A stretch of 64,000 nucleotides of DNA from Sipunculus nudus (GCA_026874595.1 CM049322.1:31931340-31995339), one strand, 5' to 3'; numbered from the stretch's first letter, positions 46,130-59,199 are shown. The notes: a model not told the origin generated them from the sequence alone. Program-made: numbers and translations.

Positions 46130-49100
46130 TCCACAGATGGAACTTAAACGGTTCACCTTACAACTCCTGCTAAAAGTCTAGAAAGATTAAGAAGCAAACG
46201 TATTAGCAGACCCGGTCTCAATACCAAAGCCTAATCCGTCGGCGACAGGATCTATAAAGTCATTTTATGCCGACAACACCAGTGTGCGTTGCTTTTATGC
46301 CCAGAAGTTCTCCAATAAGAACTGTTCTTGGTTCTTTCTTGGATCCTTTTGATAGAGGGTTGAGTTCTTTTATTTACACACATACCAGGTGAGAGTGGCC
46401 GTAGCTGGGTGAACTATGCTATTTTACCTTTCACGTTCCCCAATTCCTCTTCCTTAATAAATAAAACATTAACTTTCATTCTGTGAGTATCGAAATTTTA
46501 AATTTATCAAAATATATTTTCACGGAACCAACGTTGATACCCTCTTTATTTTGCAGACATCCTTGAATAATCGCTGGGCAACGTTATTCAACGTTATACG
46601 GGCGATAATACGTAACAAGCACCTGTGACAACTATGCCAGTGAGTACTGTTATTATTCATTCGGATTTATAGTTTCCAATCAGTAGTTTGTGTCAGTTGA
46701 TTATTTTAAACCTGGTCAATGATTCATTCATGATATGGTATGTAAACTGTTGTGAACTATCGACCATGGAGCATTAATTTCTAGAAACTAGGTTTTTACC
46801 TGCAATTCATCCTGTAGTTCGATTTGTTCTTCTCATCAGGGAAGATAAGATGTTAACACTGCTTTCTTTATTTTATGTTTTTTTTTTGTCAAAATTACAC
46901 TAACTGCTTTTATAGTTTTCACTGAATGCTAACCCTTTTATAAGCATGTAGATGAAAGGTAGATAACCATATGGTTTCAATGTCCCATTCTCAGAGCCCA
47001 TGGTCTTACCCTTTCACTGACTGGTCTATACTATATGTACAAGACTTTATGTATTTTAACGAAATGGCGTTAGTACATACGATATTTTTTTTGCGAGTAG
47101 TATGTATCCATTTACTCTTGACTTAAGTTTAGCAAAAATGATAATTAAGGAATTCTAACGTAAATGTGAGAGATTTGGTTGCATTATCCAATGTTAAGTA
47201 TTGCTCAGAGTATTTGTTTTGGGTTTCAAATCAAACAGTGATGCAACAGTTGAAAGGACCAAGTTGCTAATCAATGACAGCTGGCAATAATTTAGCTAAA
47301 TATGTAACAGCGATTGGTGAATTTAGTCGGTTATTGTTGATGCATGAATCCCAAATATGAGATATGGGAAAGAAAAGGTCAGCCTTTGAAGGAGCTTGTG
47401 TGTAGGAATGCCATACTAGGGATCAAAGGATCAAAGAGTCTGGTTTAATACTTTAATAATGCCAGAGGTAATCTAGCATCTGTACAAATGTTTATTGTAT
47501 GACCTGAATTTATACAATAGATAATATAATGTAAAATAATTGTGCCCTTATTTATATTGGACCGTATGGTTATGGCTAATATGTAATAGAAATAAATGCT
47601 GCCAACAAATAATGATAAACATGTTACAAATAGCCCTGCCAGGGCGTTATTATTTATAACTGTTACTAAAATGTACAACATAAAACGCAATCTATGTTTA
47701 ACTTAGTCAGGAAATAATGCGCCTGTTTTGATCATTAAGTTTTGTATTTTAGCTTCGATGTTTAACTGATATTTGCATAAAAGGACCTCACAACGTCACA
47801 ACGTTCTTTAATGACCAAGCAATTCCCTCTCATTAACATGTGAATGAAGAAAATTGTTCTTTTGGTGTCACAGATATATAGAGACTGATCCAGTCAGGTT
47901 GCAGTGGTTGCTTAAACTTAATCAATATCAATCAGATATAACAAAGATGATGCGTCGTTCTTCTTCAGTGGATCACGGACTATGTCATACCCTGATAAGC
48001 CCTGTCGTTGTACGCGGCAGCCTGATAGCATTTGTTAGCTTTTGAAACACGTGAGCTGGACCCTGCCACCGAACACCAGGCATCCTTTGACCCAGGACTT
48101 GCGATAATGGCAAATTAAAACAACATAACATATATAAGGGGAGGGCATAGTGTAATTAACTGAGCCATCATTTTTTTTAACTAAACCTTCCCAAGCCAAT
48201 GCTCCCCTATAAAGTAGGCCCTCAACCTAGAACCAAACAAATGAGAACCATTTCTTGATCATTTACTCTTCACAAGAAGCATTTGTTCCACTCGCAGGTA
48301 GAGGTCTGGGACTCCGTACCCAGTCCGGACAAGCTAGCTCCGCCTCTAGTGTTGATGGGCTTGACAGCGGGAACATTTTAAATCTATTTTATCAACTGTG
48401 CCAGTCTATATAAAAATCTGCCAGAGAAAGCATCATACAATAATCCATGTACAGATAATCCATGTACTACGTTGCTCTGTCTTAGAGCGGCTTCGGGTAT
48501 CATAAAACAGTTAACCCAATACAACTATTTTTCTCCACATAAACGAATATTAAAGACATACGAGTTAACCTGTACAGTGTAATGAAAGGCGGAACACTGC
48601 ATAACCTAAAAATCAGTCCGTGCTAAGACTGGGACAAATGCAGAGTGTAGCTCTTTTACGATATTTTTTTTATTTCTCAGGCATTTGCATACTAAATATT
48701 TTGCTGATTCATATTTAACATATATCTGAGCCCCATTTAATTAACAATATGGTAAGGAATTTATGTTAGTTGATACATATTTTGGGTCGTATCATTGTCT
48801 ACGTCAATATAAATTTTGAGGACATCCCTGCTTGAATGTTCCTTTATGGTCGGATATCAATGAGTCGTAAATCAGCTCAACACACTCAGCCAATTTACAT
48901 TACGCTCTCCTTTTCAAAGAATTGTTCGCTTTAAGACGGAGTTTAAGCTAAAAGATATATTTTATGATATCAAAATCTTTAATGTATTTATCATACAAAG
49001 TTTAACGCCGAGTTACATTCTTCCAGCAAGATTGTAGGATTATCGTTCAGAATTTTGTGTCTGAAGATATATATGGTTTAAAAATAAGTTAAACAGAAAT

Positions 49101-49949
49101 CCAAACAGTTAATTTGGGGTAATTATACTATAAATAAAAAGGATCATTCATGTCCAAGGTTTTAATTCGCAATCTACATATCCATTGCATTTACCTGATA
49201 AGTTGGATGATTTATTTAATCATGTGGTTAAAGTCAAAGGTTTGGTCAAAGGGTTCATCCTCTTAACCCAACTTGCTTTATACCGATTGACGCATGGATC
49301 AATTAGACGGTACCATACACTGATGGCGCGTGTAAACATGTGTTAACAAAACCCAGTTACAGCTTTTGGAACTTACAAGACTACTAAATTTCTATCATGC
49401 CGAAGTTATTTCATTAATAGTGAAGTATTAGAATATGATAATATATAATAAACCGAGTTCTGTATAACAACATACGCAAGTCCTTAAAGTTCACTGGTTA
49501 TCTGTTTGGAAAAACGAATCGAGTAAGTGGGGGAAAAGTTGGCCGCCCTTATTGACAAACGGGGTGTATCGATAAAAACAGCTTATTGACGCACGGTTTA
49601 ACTGCGCATGCGTCAAATCTGCTACACTCCCGCTAGATTGAAGGGCGTTCTCCGTGTATCACTAACATCTCGGTCGTGATACCCGACATCACGTGAGTTG
49701 TCTTAATTTCTGTGTAGGAGAAGAGGTGGCTTTGACTAATCAGGTATAACCATGAGAGTTGTTTTATCTCTGACCCAATAGTTTAAAATTTATAATGGTT
49801 AAGTACTTTCAATGCTAAGGTATATTAATCAGTTTAAACCTATTTTTATTAAACGGGGCCCTACTAATTTCGGGGATGAAAATTACATCGTGGATGAGAA
49901 TTATTTATCTCATTTCAAAATTTAAAATTATTCAACAATTTAAATGTAA

Positions 49950-50011
<62 letters not shown>

Positions 50012-50776
50012 TGTTTTATTGAAAATCATTCTTTGAATTAGAAAATAATAAACAAGGGTACAAATTAGCTTTATTAAAAAAAATACAAACTATTGTAAGT
50101 TAAACATAGTGTTTGATGACTAAATATATATAAACTTTATAAGCACACATCGATACTGAATAATAAAAGTGTCGGATTAACCTGGATAAGTGTATTCTTT
50201 ATTACTCTAATACTGACCGTTTTTACTGGGTGTTTTGTCACATTATTCTGTATGAAATGTATACTGTTACCATGTAAACTGAACTATTCAAATTAAGAGG
50301 AACAAACCGAAAACAAAAATTGTTAAGTTACTACGAGCCGTGGAAGGGTCATACCTTCGTCTACAACTCATCATCGTGTCCTGGTCGATAACAGAATAAA
50401 GCAATTTACTGTAAAAAAACTTAACCTTATAGCCAAAGATCAAAATTTATTTAGAAAAAAAGCTCATGTTTTGGTCAAATATTTTAATTACTTCATTAAT
50501 AAGTAATCGTTTGCCTCAAGCCATTGAAATACGTCGAACTAGTAAGTAAGCATGCAGGGAAAAAGCTTTTGATGGGTAAATATATAGGAAACTACTTTTC
50601 GATTGGCTGTTTTTATCCTAAATCCTCCGGCAATGTCATTCTGAAAATTATATCTGCATAACTGGACTAAAAATAAGATTTTCGTTAGTCATACAACCTT
50701 ACGATTAACCTTCATCTTCAACTTTACCATTTGCAGTCAGATATCCTGATTCATATCATATGAATTTAATATGTTA

Positions 50777-50814
<38 letters not shown>

Positions 50815-50980
50815 TAAAATATAATCAGCAACGTACTATTTGTTAATAAACTTAAATATGCAATAAAATACATCGGAATATGTATGTCGGTTTGTTCAAG
50901 TTGTCAGTTTTTTTTTATCAACGACAAAATATATCCCTCCTAATAAAGTGATGAAAACACTCGGATCTACATTCCTTTAA
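46130..50980. other. Intergenic stretch between genes A and B
   Basis: No gene recognised. It contains TA arrays at about 49952-50009 and 50779-50811. Scattered short frames lack domain or splice support. The 3' UTR of gene B should lie near the right end. Confidence 0.4.
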
Positions 50981-50987
50981 GTTCTTC

Positions 50988-51004
50988 TTAGGTATTTGCT
51001 GGTT
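50988..51004 (-). CDS. Gene B possible terminal exon
   Basis: On the minus strand the acceptor 'aaatatatttgcag' is followed in phase 1 by a 5-codon frame EPANT and TAA. It is loosely similar to the start of the gene A last exon (DGPAKT), after which A continues with YEKL. If real, it is a truncated last exon. The length is too short for certainty. Confidence 0.3.
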
Positions 51005-51220
51005 CTGCAAATATATTTTTTTCAATTACATTTTTATATTGACCTTGTAAACACTGTAAACCTAAAGAATTTTTTTCTCACAATACGCTATTGATTTAAA
51101 TGTCATCATTGTTGTCACCATTATAAAACCAGTAGTGATAATAACAGTTTTGTTTTGTTCCCGAAACGGAGAAATTAGATCATTTGGTGAAATATTGAGG
51201 GAAGGAAAGAGTTAATTTAC

Positions 51221-51286
51221 CGGAACTTCGCCTCTTCTGTTTTGCGTTCTCGTACAGACCTGGTGTTGCCAAACTCTCATATCCCT
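51221..51286 (-). CDS. Gene B tail exon (YESL, YENA)
   Basis: 66 bases, phase 1-1, between 'catatacatag' and GTAAAT on the minus strand. It encodes GYESLATPGLYENAKQKRRS, with YESL and YENA five residues apart, an ITAM-like pair with a short gap. It resembles gene A tail exon 4 in length and in its second motif (YENT). Confidence 0.55.
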
Positions 51287-51704
51287 CTATGTATATGAAT
51301 TTATGTTATTCAACAGTATCAATTGTAATTGATATATAAGATAAATATATAAGCAATTTAAAGAGCAACTGGTATTACAATGACAAGATATGGATTATGA
51401 TTTAAAAGAAAATCTAAATTAAAGACAAAAGTCGTGATAACCTAATTTTAGATATCATTCAGAGTAGTAACGAACTATTCAAGATAACCAGGCACTATCT
51501 CAATTGCTGTTTGATGTTCAGTGAAAAATAGTCCAAGAGTTCGGACGAATGGTCGAACATGCAAACAAGGAGCAAATGATAGTCATGAATATAATACATA
51601 TTAAATTATTTGGTATGATTAATACGGTATACATTTTTTTTATAAAATGCAACTGAAAGCAGGAGGTAGCACGGTTTCAAACATACAGAAAAAAACGAAA
51701 CTAC

Positions 51705-51764
51705 CTGTCGCAGGACTGCTATTCTTGTGCGTTGTAAGTGGCTCATATGCTGTTTGAATTGGCA
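51705..51764 (-). CDS. Gene B tail exon (YEPL)
   Basis: 60 bases, phase 1-1, between 'cacaaactacag' and GTAGTT on the minus strand. It encodes PIQTAYEPLTTHKNSSPAT with one YxxL motif (YEPL). It has the same size as gene A tail exon 1. Confidence 0.55.
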
Positions 51765-52078
51765 CTGTAGTTTGTGAAACAGACAAATATGTAACAGGCG
51801 GCACCTGCATTTTACTCGGTAAGGGAATATAAAACTAACATACACAATAGAAGCGATCAGTGTATAAAAATACAAAGGTATGCTGCGTCATCATCAATCT
51901 AATGGTTAGGATGGCATTTGAGCTATCAATATTATAATCATAATAAGTCATAATTCTTATGTTTAAGATAGCATTTGAGGTATCAATATTATAACCTAAA
52001 TATTATTATTTCTAAATCATTAATTTTTAAATAATACATTTGACCATCTTGGTTTTAGATTGCCTCTTATAAACATAC

Positions 52079-52147
52079 CGTGTTCAGACGACTGCCTGTT
52101 TTCCCTGCCCTGGCCTTGTATTACTTCATACTGCTGATCAACCATAG
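52079..52147 (-). CDS. Gene B tail exon (YEVI)
   Basis: 69 bases, phase 1-1, between 'ggatgtcttttag' and GTATGT. It encodes AMVDQQYEVIQGQGRENRQ and ends SSEH. The QYEVIQ core matches gene A EYEVVQ in an exon of identical length (32826-32894), which supports homology. The first tyrosine motif of the A exon (YQEL) is absent here. Confidence 0.65.
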
Positions 52148-52393
52148 CTAAAAGACATCCAGCACATATTTTGTTAATGCATTCCATTTCAATCATAAAC
52201 ACACATTAAAATTGTTAACATTTTTAGTTAAAACAATGAGCTCCTTTCAAATATTGAAAGCATCATTTCAAATATACCTTGCAATTTTATTTGATTTGAC
52301 TTCTTTATCATAACGTGTTAAAAACTCGCATTAAAAAAGCAAATCAGTTCAGCAAGAAAGTACATATGTATTTATAAATTGCAGGTTAATTAC

Positions 52394-52492
52394 CAAGTTC
52401 CGAAGAACATTCTTTGATGTCAGTTTTTGGCATTTTGTCTTTACAAGGTCGCCTTCCTTTTTCTGTTTTCTTAGTACAATGAGAACACACAC
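52394..52492 (-). CDS. Gene B juxtamembrane/tail exon, Cys- and Lys-rich
   Basis: 99 bases, phase 1-1, between 'catttgtttag' and GTAATT on the minus strand. It encodes GVCSHCTKKTEKGRRPCKDK and ends TDIKECSSEL. It has no tyrosine motif. Its basic and cysteine content would suit a membrane-proximal cytoplasmic segment. No similar exon is seen in gene A. Confidence 0.5.
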
Positions 52493-52985
52493 CTAAACAA
52501 ATGACATGATAAACAGAATAATTAATGTCATGCAAGCTTATTTATGCTTCAAAAGTAGTTAACACTAGGAAATTATGAGGTGCTGTTATTCATAACGATA
52601 TTGTATAATTTGGCATTTATAACATGAATATTTATTTTTAATGGTTAATTAAAATACTGTAAACTTCTAACACGTGCATTTATATTATCCTAGGAAGAAC
52701 GTTTCATGTTGAATTTGTCCAAACGAATGAGCTAAGGGTATATATAAAGTTAATAAAGCCTTGGAGCAAGTCAAAAATATACATATTCAGAACAGTCAGT
52801 AAAGGTAAATAGCAATTAAATATATAAACATTTCGCCGTGTGAGTTTCTTCAGGTATTATTATGTTTTTATATTCCATAAGCTTATTTTTTTACCATCAT
52901 TTTATTTTTGGTATTCAAAACGGTTAATGAGAGAATATCTTGCCCTTTTATGTTTTCCATATATAATTAACAAAATCCCAATCAC

Positions 52986-53299
52986 ATTGGGAATGGAGAA
53001 TTGTCCGTTATAATGTTCATTTCTACATTTCTCCTCTGTACCGCAAACCAACACGAATCGATATTCCTGCTGTGGATCCAAACCCGATATAGTATTGTTA
53101 GCTGTATGTGCACCTGGGTTATGGGAAGTACAGCTTGGAGGTATACACCCAGATGTGTCTCTCTTTTTTCTATTTGAACCATTTTCCCACTGTTCTATGC
53201 GCTGTTCGTCATAGTTTCCTGACGGGCGACCCCAGCTTAAGTAAGCTGTGTGTCCTAGTCTTTCCACTTTAAGAGACGACTGATCTAATAACGGTAACC
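52986..53299 (-). CDS. Gene B FN3-like membrane-proximal domain
   Basis: The minus-strand acceptor 'caatattccag' ends at 53300. It encodes GLPLLDQSSLKVERLGHT, AYLSWGRPSGNYDEQRI, SGCIPPSC and QEYRFVLVCG, matching gene A 29568-29882. The 3' boundary is unclear: the only nearby GT (GTGATT, at 52985) is weak and leaves the exon one base short of phase 1. The frame otherwise runs on into VIGILLIIYGKHKRARYS, which is mildly hydrophobic but unlike the gene A membrane helix. Confidence 0.6.
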
Positions 53300-53884
53300 C
53301 TGGAATATTGATCACCTGTGCATCATACATACAATCATAAGTTCTATGGGATTCCATGGCACTTTACAGAAATGTAAATGTATACTACAAAACAACTTAA
53401 AAATACAAAGATGCCAGCTGAATTATCGATGGTAGGATATCCAATTTAGAAAGGGATTAGTAACTAAAATTGTTTACTTTTATATTTATGATTCAGGATG
53501 TATACATTTATGTATCTGACGTGTTATCTCGTAGCTCCTTAATATATTGTTGGTATAAAGACTGGGGCAATAGTGGTTTTGCTTAATTCAGTAAGCACTG
53601 AAAATGTAAAGCACTGACGCATTGTTAAATGGTGGAAACATAATTTTAAGCAGTGATGTTATCCAGACCAATGATCTGACCTATATTTTGTGAAACAATA
53701 ACGAAAATCTGCATTTGGAGGTTTACGGCTACATACCAACCGGATTTCATGTGTTTATTCAAGGAATTATCATCATAAGTGTACAAATGGTGAAATGGTG
53801 AATCATATCAGACTGGCGACAAATCTCTGTAAAATATGTAAGTTAAAATTATTAAATGTTACTTTGTATCATTATCAGTCTCAC

Positions 53885-54181
53885 TAAGTGTTTGAATGGT
53901 GACCTCATTGGATGACACATTTGTCCCAGCATTATGATCATTGTGAGCAGTCACTAAGAACTGGTAAGACGTTGATCATTTTAGGTTTCTAATTCTCTCT
54001 TCCGATGTCCTGCCGTATCCTGGATCGGGAATGTTGCCCCTGTGAAGTCCGTAGTTCCCACCAGGTGTCTCTCTGTAGTGTATACTAAATGTTTGGACGT
54101 AACCAACGTCAGAGTTTGCTTGCCATGACAAAAAGACTGACACTGGTGTCGAGAAACTGATAAACGGAGCACCTGGGCCAC
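53885..54181 (-). pseudogene. Gene B FN3 domain with in-frame stop
   Basis: 297 bases, phase 1-1, between minus-strand acceptor 'cctgcctcag' and donor GTGAGA. It encodes GPGAPFISFSTPVSVFLSW, VGYVQTFSIHYRE, then RIRNLK followed by TGA (53976-53978), then STSYQFLVTAHNDHNAG. The gene A equivalent has Pro at the stop position (LRPETTYTFKV). The domain is otherwise a clean FN3 module with the SYQFLVTAHN F strand. Confidence 0.75.
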
Positions 54182-54752
54182 CTGAGGCAGGTACATTATG
54201 TGATAGGGTGTATTTTGTATTTTATAATATCATCTCCATATTGACAAGACAAACATAATTTACTCATGGTCCATATTCACAGGACAAGTATGATTTATTC
54301 ATGGTCCATATTGATAAGACAAGCATTATTTATGCATTCCTTCTTCACTTTATGTCTATAAAATTATCATTCACAGTCAGCGATATGAACTCTATACAGT
54401 AATTTAAGCTGAATTTAATGCCTGGATTTTATGCACACATAAGGCATAACTGAGCGTAAGATTTAATAAAGATTTGATAAATTTACACATAAATGTACTT
54501 ATATTGAACCTGATCCTATAATTTTAATCATCGGGCGCAACAGTTTGATGACACGAGGATCTATCTTTTTTTTTATGATTCATGTAGTATAATTATATAT
54601 ATTAAATGAGTAGATAAGAATTTATTTTGTCCCTTTTCAGGTCTATGCTTTATAGCTTTTATCAACTCTGCCAATTGCGCTTGAAACTATGATTCGATGG
54701 TGACAGATGTTTCTAGACTTCACAAGTAACCAAACTATGACAGAACGCTTAC

Positions 54753-55058
54753 CTCTAGGAGACACTCTGTACATGAAGTCACTTCCATTCAGGATCCCAT
54801 TTGACGCATGTACAGAGTAGTTGCCAAGTTCTTCAGCTGCCACTTTATATATTGTTAACCTGCTGGACAATGGAGAATTTATTATCATCGTCTTGCTGGT
54901 GTTCTTTAACTGGATGAGGCTGCCATTTTGACTAACTCGTCTCCATGTAAAGTCTACAGTGTTAGGGACAGCTGTGACATTCAATTGCAGCAAGACATCT
55001 TCACCTAAGGTCGTTAACACCTGCTTTCCTGGTGTAGGGTCTGCATTTTTGGGGGCAT
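54753..55058 (-). CDS. Gene B Ig domain 7
   Basis: 306 bases, phase 1-1, acceptor 'aattatattcag', donor GTAAGC. It encodes LTTLGEDVLLQLNVTAV, VDFTWRRVSQNGS and LGNYSVHASNG. It has exactly the same length as gene A Ig7 and shares the lack of the canonical Cys pair, so this is a conserved property of the domain. Several N-glycosylation sequons are present (NVTA, NGSL, NTSK, NYSV, NGSD). Confidence 0.8.
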
Positions 55059-55960
55059 CTGAATATAATTTTTAAATTATAAATGACAGTTTGACATTTC
55101 AATGTGAAAATCCACTTAAAAATATATACATGATCATCTTTCCATATACAATAAATTAAATAATTCTCATAGCTTTTGCTAACTACACTATCCTTTTATT
55201 ATTAAGGCGTGTTACTGAAATAAGTATTGGTAGAAAGCTAACAAACAGAATACTAAGAATACTATACAGAGCTCTCACATGCACTAGCTAGATGGAACTG
55301 CAGCTAAAGAAGCAATATATCAGGTGAATCTATAAGGTTCCCACACAAACGTAAAGTACCATTATCCATATAGTTAATATCTACAGCAGGGCACTTGAGA
55401 CCAACAGAAAAAAAAGACAAATCAACTGATGACAATTAGTTTCGTCTCTCATGCGTTTTGCAACATAAAAAAATAAATGCAGTCAACTAATTTGGAACAA
55501 TAGTAAACAGAGGGACAGACATTTAAAATATATAGTTCGCTGGGAGATTTTAACAGGACTTTTCCCGATATTTAGCAAGCACTTCCTCAATACATTGGTT
55601 ATGGATTGCGCCTTGCTGACAGCGAGACGGACGAACAACCGAAAAAAGACTACTCCTTTAGCTCAGCATGAGAGAAAGCAAGCTGAGCTAAAAATGTTGT
55701 GAAGGATTAATGTAGCAGAGTAAGCAGTTCACTGGCCAATCACTATAATGTTTACTTCTGCAAAAGCGGGCTGTTTAGAACTATCCTTAAATGCAACAAT
55801 AAATCTAATTAACTAATCAACTTACTTTCTAGTACATTGTTAAATAAAGGGTTTACTTTATTGTCAGTAAAGAAATATAAGGTTTGAAATGAGCAACAAT
55901 TGGTTACTAATATAAAAAAATATTTCAATGTCAGGAACGTACAAGCCTCATCATACTTAC

Positions 55961-56236
55961 AATTAATAATGACATAGCTCTTGATTTCTTTCTGGCTCAC
56001 ACTGTTTCCTCCCTGACAGGTGTACATACCATCATCAGTATACTCTACAGGATCGATGACCAGTCTATTCAGTGTTCCGCTCACCTGGCCGGGAATATGC
56101 CTGATTACTCCTTTACGTTCATGTTTCCACATGTTAAACTGGATGTTTGGTGGTTCACCCTCCCCAGAACAACTTATCTGTAATCTGTCATACTCCGTCT
56201 TCGTCAGATTTTGTTGTTGAAGGGAAAGTTCCACAT
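55961..56236 (-). CDS. Gene B Ig domain 6
   Basis: 276 bases, phase 1-1, acceptor 'ttttatatgcag', donor GTAAGT. It encodes DVELSLQQQNLTKTEYDRLQ, B-strand Cys (ISCSGEG), Trp (FNMWKHE) and F-strand TDDGMYTCQG. Counterpart of gene A Ig6. Intact frame. Confidence 0.85.
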
Positions 56237-57433
56237 CTGCATATAAAAAATTTGTGATTTGAAGAGACACTTATAGACTCAATGCTAAAGTTTACACTCA
56301 TGTATGGTACATGACATATAGAGACATATTAGGAATAAAAATTCTGGATTTAAAAACCTATAGGTAGGTTTTATCACATTAAGATCTCCCTACCTGAATA
56401 ATATAATACATGTGGTATGTACTAATCAATATAAAAATATATATGTTTGGAGTTGGTAAATTACGCATAATTTATTTAAACACTTTGGTCAATTTGTTAA
56501 GGTAAACATATGTTGGTCTTCTTACGATGTTCTTTGCAAGAAGCACAAGCTCTTTAAATTAAACACATTACCAAAACTTAGTACATATGATATTAAGTAA
56601 TCTTTAGGTAATGCTGTTAAGCTAAATGTGCTTCACATTTCAAGGTACCAATGCTAACAAATACTATAAATAATCATGTTTATCAGACTATCTATCCCAA
56701 TAGTACTCTAGAGCATGTACAATAGGTACAATGTAGATAAGTTCCCAAAGCAGTTGTAACCATGTTGTGTTCCAATAGGCTGAGGAATGTGCCGATTTAC
56801 TAAGGGCGGACTTCAACTATTTATGCTTTTTTTATTTTATCAAGCAACTGAGATGTAGAAATAACATACAGTTTACTACGTTCAGTTTAATTAAACACAC
56901 TGAAGTTCCGTCTTTTAAGTTTTAAATTGAATTTAGAAATACAAGCATATTTGTAGTAATGTTTATTTCAATTATCAAACCGAGCCTGACATTAAAGAAA
57001 TATTGCCTTATTGTAATCCGCATTGCCATGGCCACAGAACCTCCATTATGAAGATTATGATATCTGATTTGCCTACCACCCAGTACCACTTTCTAGTCAG
57101 AATTCTGGGTCATTCAGAACACTTAATGTATATTTTGCTGATTAAACATGGCCCGAGGTCATTCTTTTAGAGTATCCCTGAGTATTACCGTGAATGGAGT
57201 TCCTTTTTTTACATCGAAGGTCAGGGAACATGGTATAAGACTGCATATGATAATCATGCACACTAAACAGATTGAACGAATGTGAACCCGAGACTTGCAC
57301 ACTTGAGAGAAAAATGTGAAGGTTTGGTCAGAATAAGTGATTTTTTTCGGGAGCCACTAGGCTGGGATATGGCTTTACTGCCTTTTCCTTTAATCATCTA
57401 TCATTATTTTTAAATATTTAAAAAATCTATTTA

Positions 57434-58840
57434 CCGTATTTCCTTGATCAGACGCCGATCGTTAAATAATCGCCTGCCTTAGTTAGTAGCTGGGGCAAAA
57501 TAATGTCTAAGAAAAATAAACGCCGGCCTAAAATAGACACAAGTCTTGTTCAAAGGCCGGGTTTCGAGTAGTTTCTATGTTTGCCCCCAGATTCCTTTCC
57601 GGTCATTATAATTGGTGAATTTACCAGTCATATTGACAGGAATGTCGGTTTGTGCGTGTGTTGATAATATGTTTAATTCTTCTATAAATCGTTCTTTTTC
57701 CATACGGGACGCCAAATATTTCCGATTCGTCTATTATGACGTTATTATTAAGGTCGATCACTGATCCTAGTAAATCACTGCTGTCATGTAGGAAAAAAAC
57801 AGTACCGCTTGACACAAGCGGTGCATTTTATAAGGTGAGAATCTAACTCGCGAATGCATGAACAGAAAAATTTAAATACGTTTTTGGGCACATATTTCTT
57901 AAGTAGCATGAAGAACCAAATTATGGCGTCAAGCAGCACAATTTGAAGCGCTTTTCAAGCCAAATTACGCCCCTTGCTTTAATTTTTGAAGCCCTTTTAA
58001 GTGCGTCCCCGGTCTAACCAAAACCAGCTTCTTAGAGCATCTTAAAATATATAAACGTATTTACTCTTGTCAACAACTATACATTCGGTGCAATATTCTC
58101 GGCAGTAATTCTCTTATACCATTATGTGCCAGGTCGGAAATGCTTAAATACGCTGTGTCAAGCTGAATCAGATAAACGCCGGAAGGAAAAAGTCATGAAA
58201 AATGAATTACTCGATGCCGTTATACGTACCAATCCCCCGTACTTCGATGGATCCAATATTATCAGTTGAACCTGGTGCACAGTTAATGGAAGAGCCATCC
58301 CGTGTTCATTATATATGTGGTCGGAAACGCTTGAATACGCTGTGTCAAGCTAAACCAGATGAAAGACTGGAGGAAAGTTTCAAGAAATGAATTACGCTGA
58401 AATGCCGTTAAAAATGTTAAAAACTGAACGTGGTTTAAATTAAATGGACCAGCCATATGAAACACCAGGGTGCTGTTTTGAGAAGTCTGTGCATACATAT
58501 TACTGTGGACAACTGCAAAATCTTTCGCTGAGATTCGCCGTAAATTCTTATTTTGTTGCGTGATTGTGAAGATTGCATGTGTCCCATATCCCTATGGCAT
58601 CTGAGGATATTTCGTTAACACAATCCGTGTACCGGCGATGTTTTCAACTTTGTACCCAAGAAATGACCGGCGGTTTTATTGTTTCGACATGTTCCTAATT
58701 TTAGTTTTGTCTGACGAGCTTGATATTGTATTTTTTTAAATAATCGCCTGCTTTTAATAGAAGCCTGTCTTGTTTAGACGCCGGGTCAAAGCAAGATCTG
58801 AAAAGAATAAACGCCCGGGCATCTGATCAAGGAAATACGG
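57434..58840. mobile_element. TIR DNA element, 1.4 kb, no recognised transposase
   Basis: The left end CCGTATTTCCTTGATCAGA is repeated inverted at the right end (58822-58840). TA flanks both sides (57432-57433 and 58841-58842), consistent with a TA target-site duplication of Tc1/mariner type. Subterminal stretches repeat AATAAACGCC and GACGCCGGG motifs. No transposase can be recognised, so it is probably non-autonomous. It lies in the large gene B intron between Ig5 and Ig6. A truncated copy is at 40280-41514. Confidence 0.75.
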
Positions 58841-59199
58841 TAAGTACTTGAATATAAAAAAAAAATCATTTTTGCTTTGTTTATTTTTGCTTTCATGTTT
58901 CTATACTGTAATTTTATCTTTTATTCAATTATTACCAGAGGGTCTTCGTTTGAATAAGTAGGTGTCGTGTCATAATCACCCTGTCTGTCCATCTGTCTAT
59001 CCACAAATCTGATTCGAGACCATAGCTAAAGTTTATTTGAACAGGTAGGTTTCAAATTTTAAATAGAATATGGGCAGTCGACAAGATACTACATGTATCC
59101 TCCAAATCACGGTGGCATGGATAAATTGAGGTATGGAATCTCTCCTAACCTATGAGCCCGACCAAATTTGTGGCATCGGAGATGCCCAAGTATCTTGAG

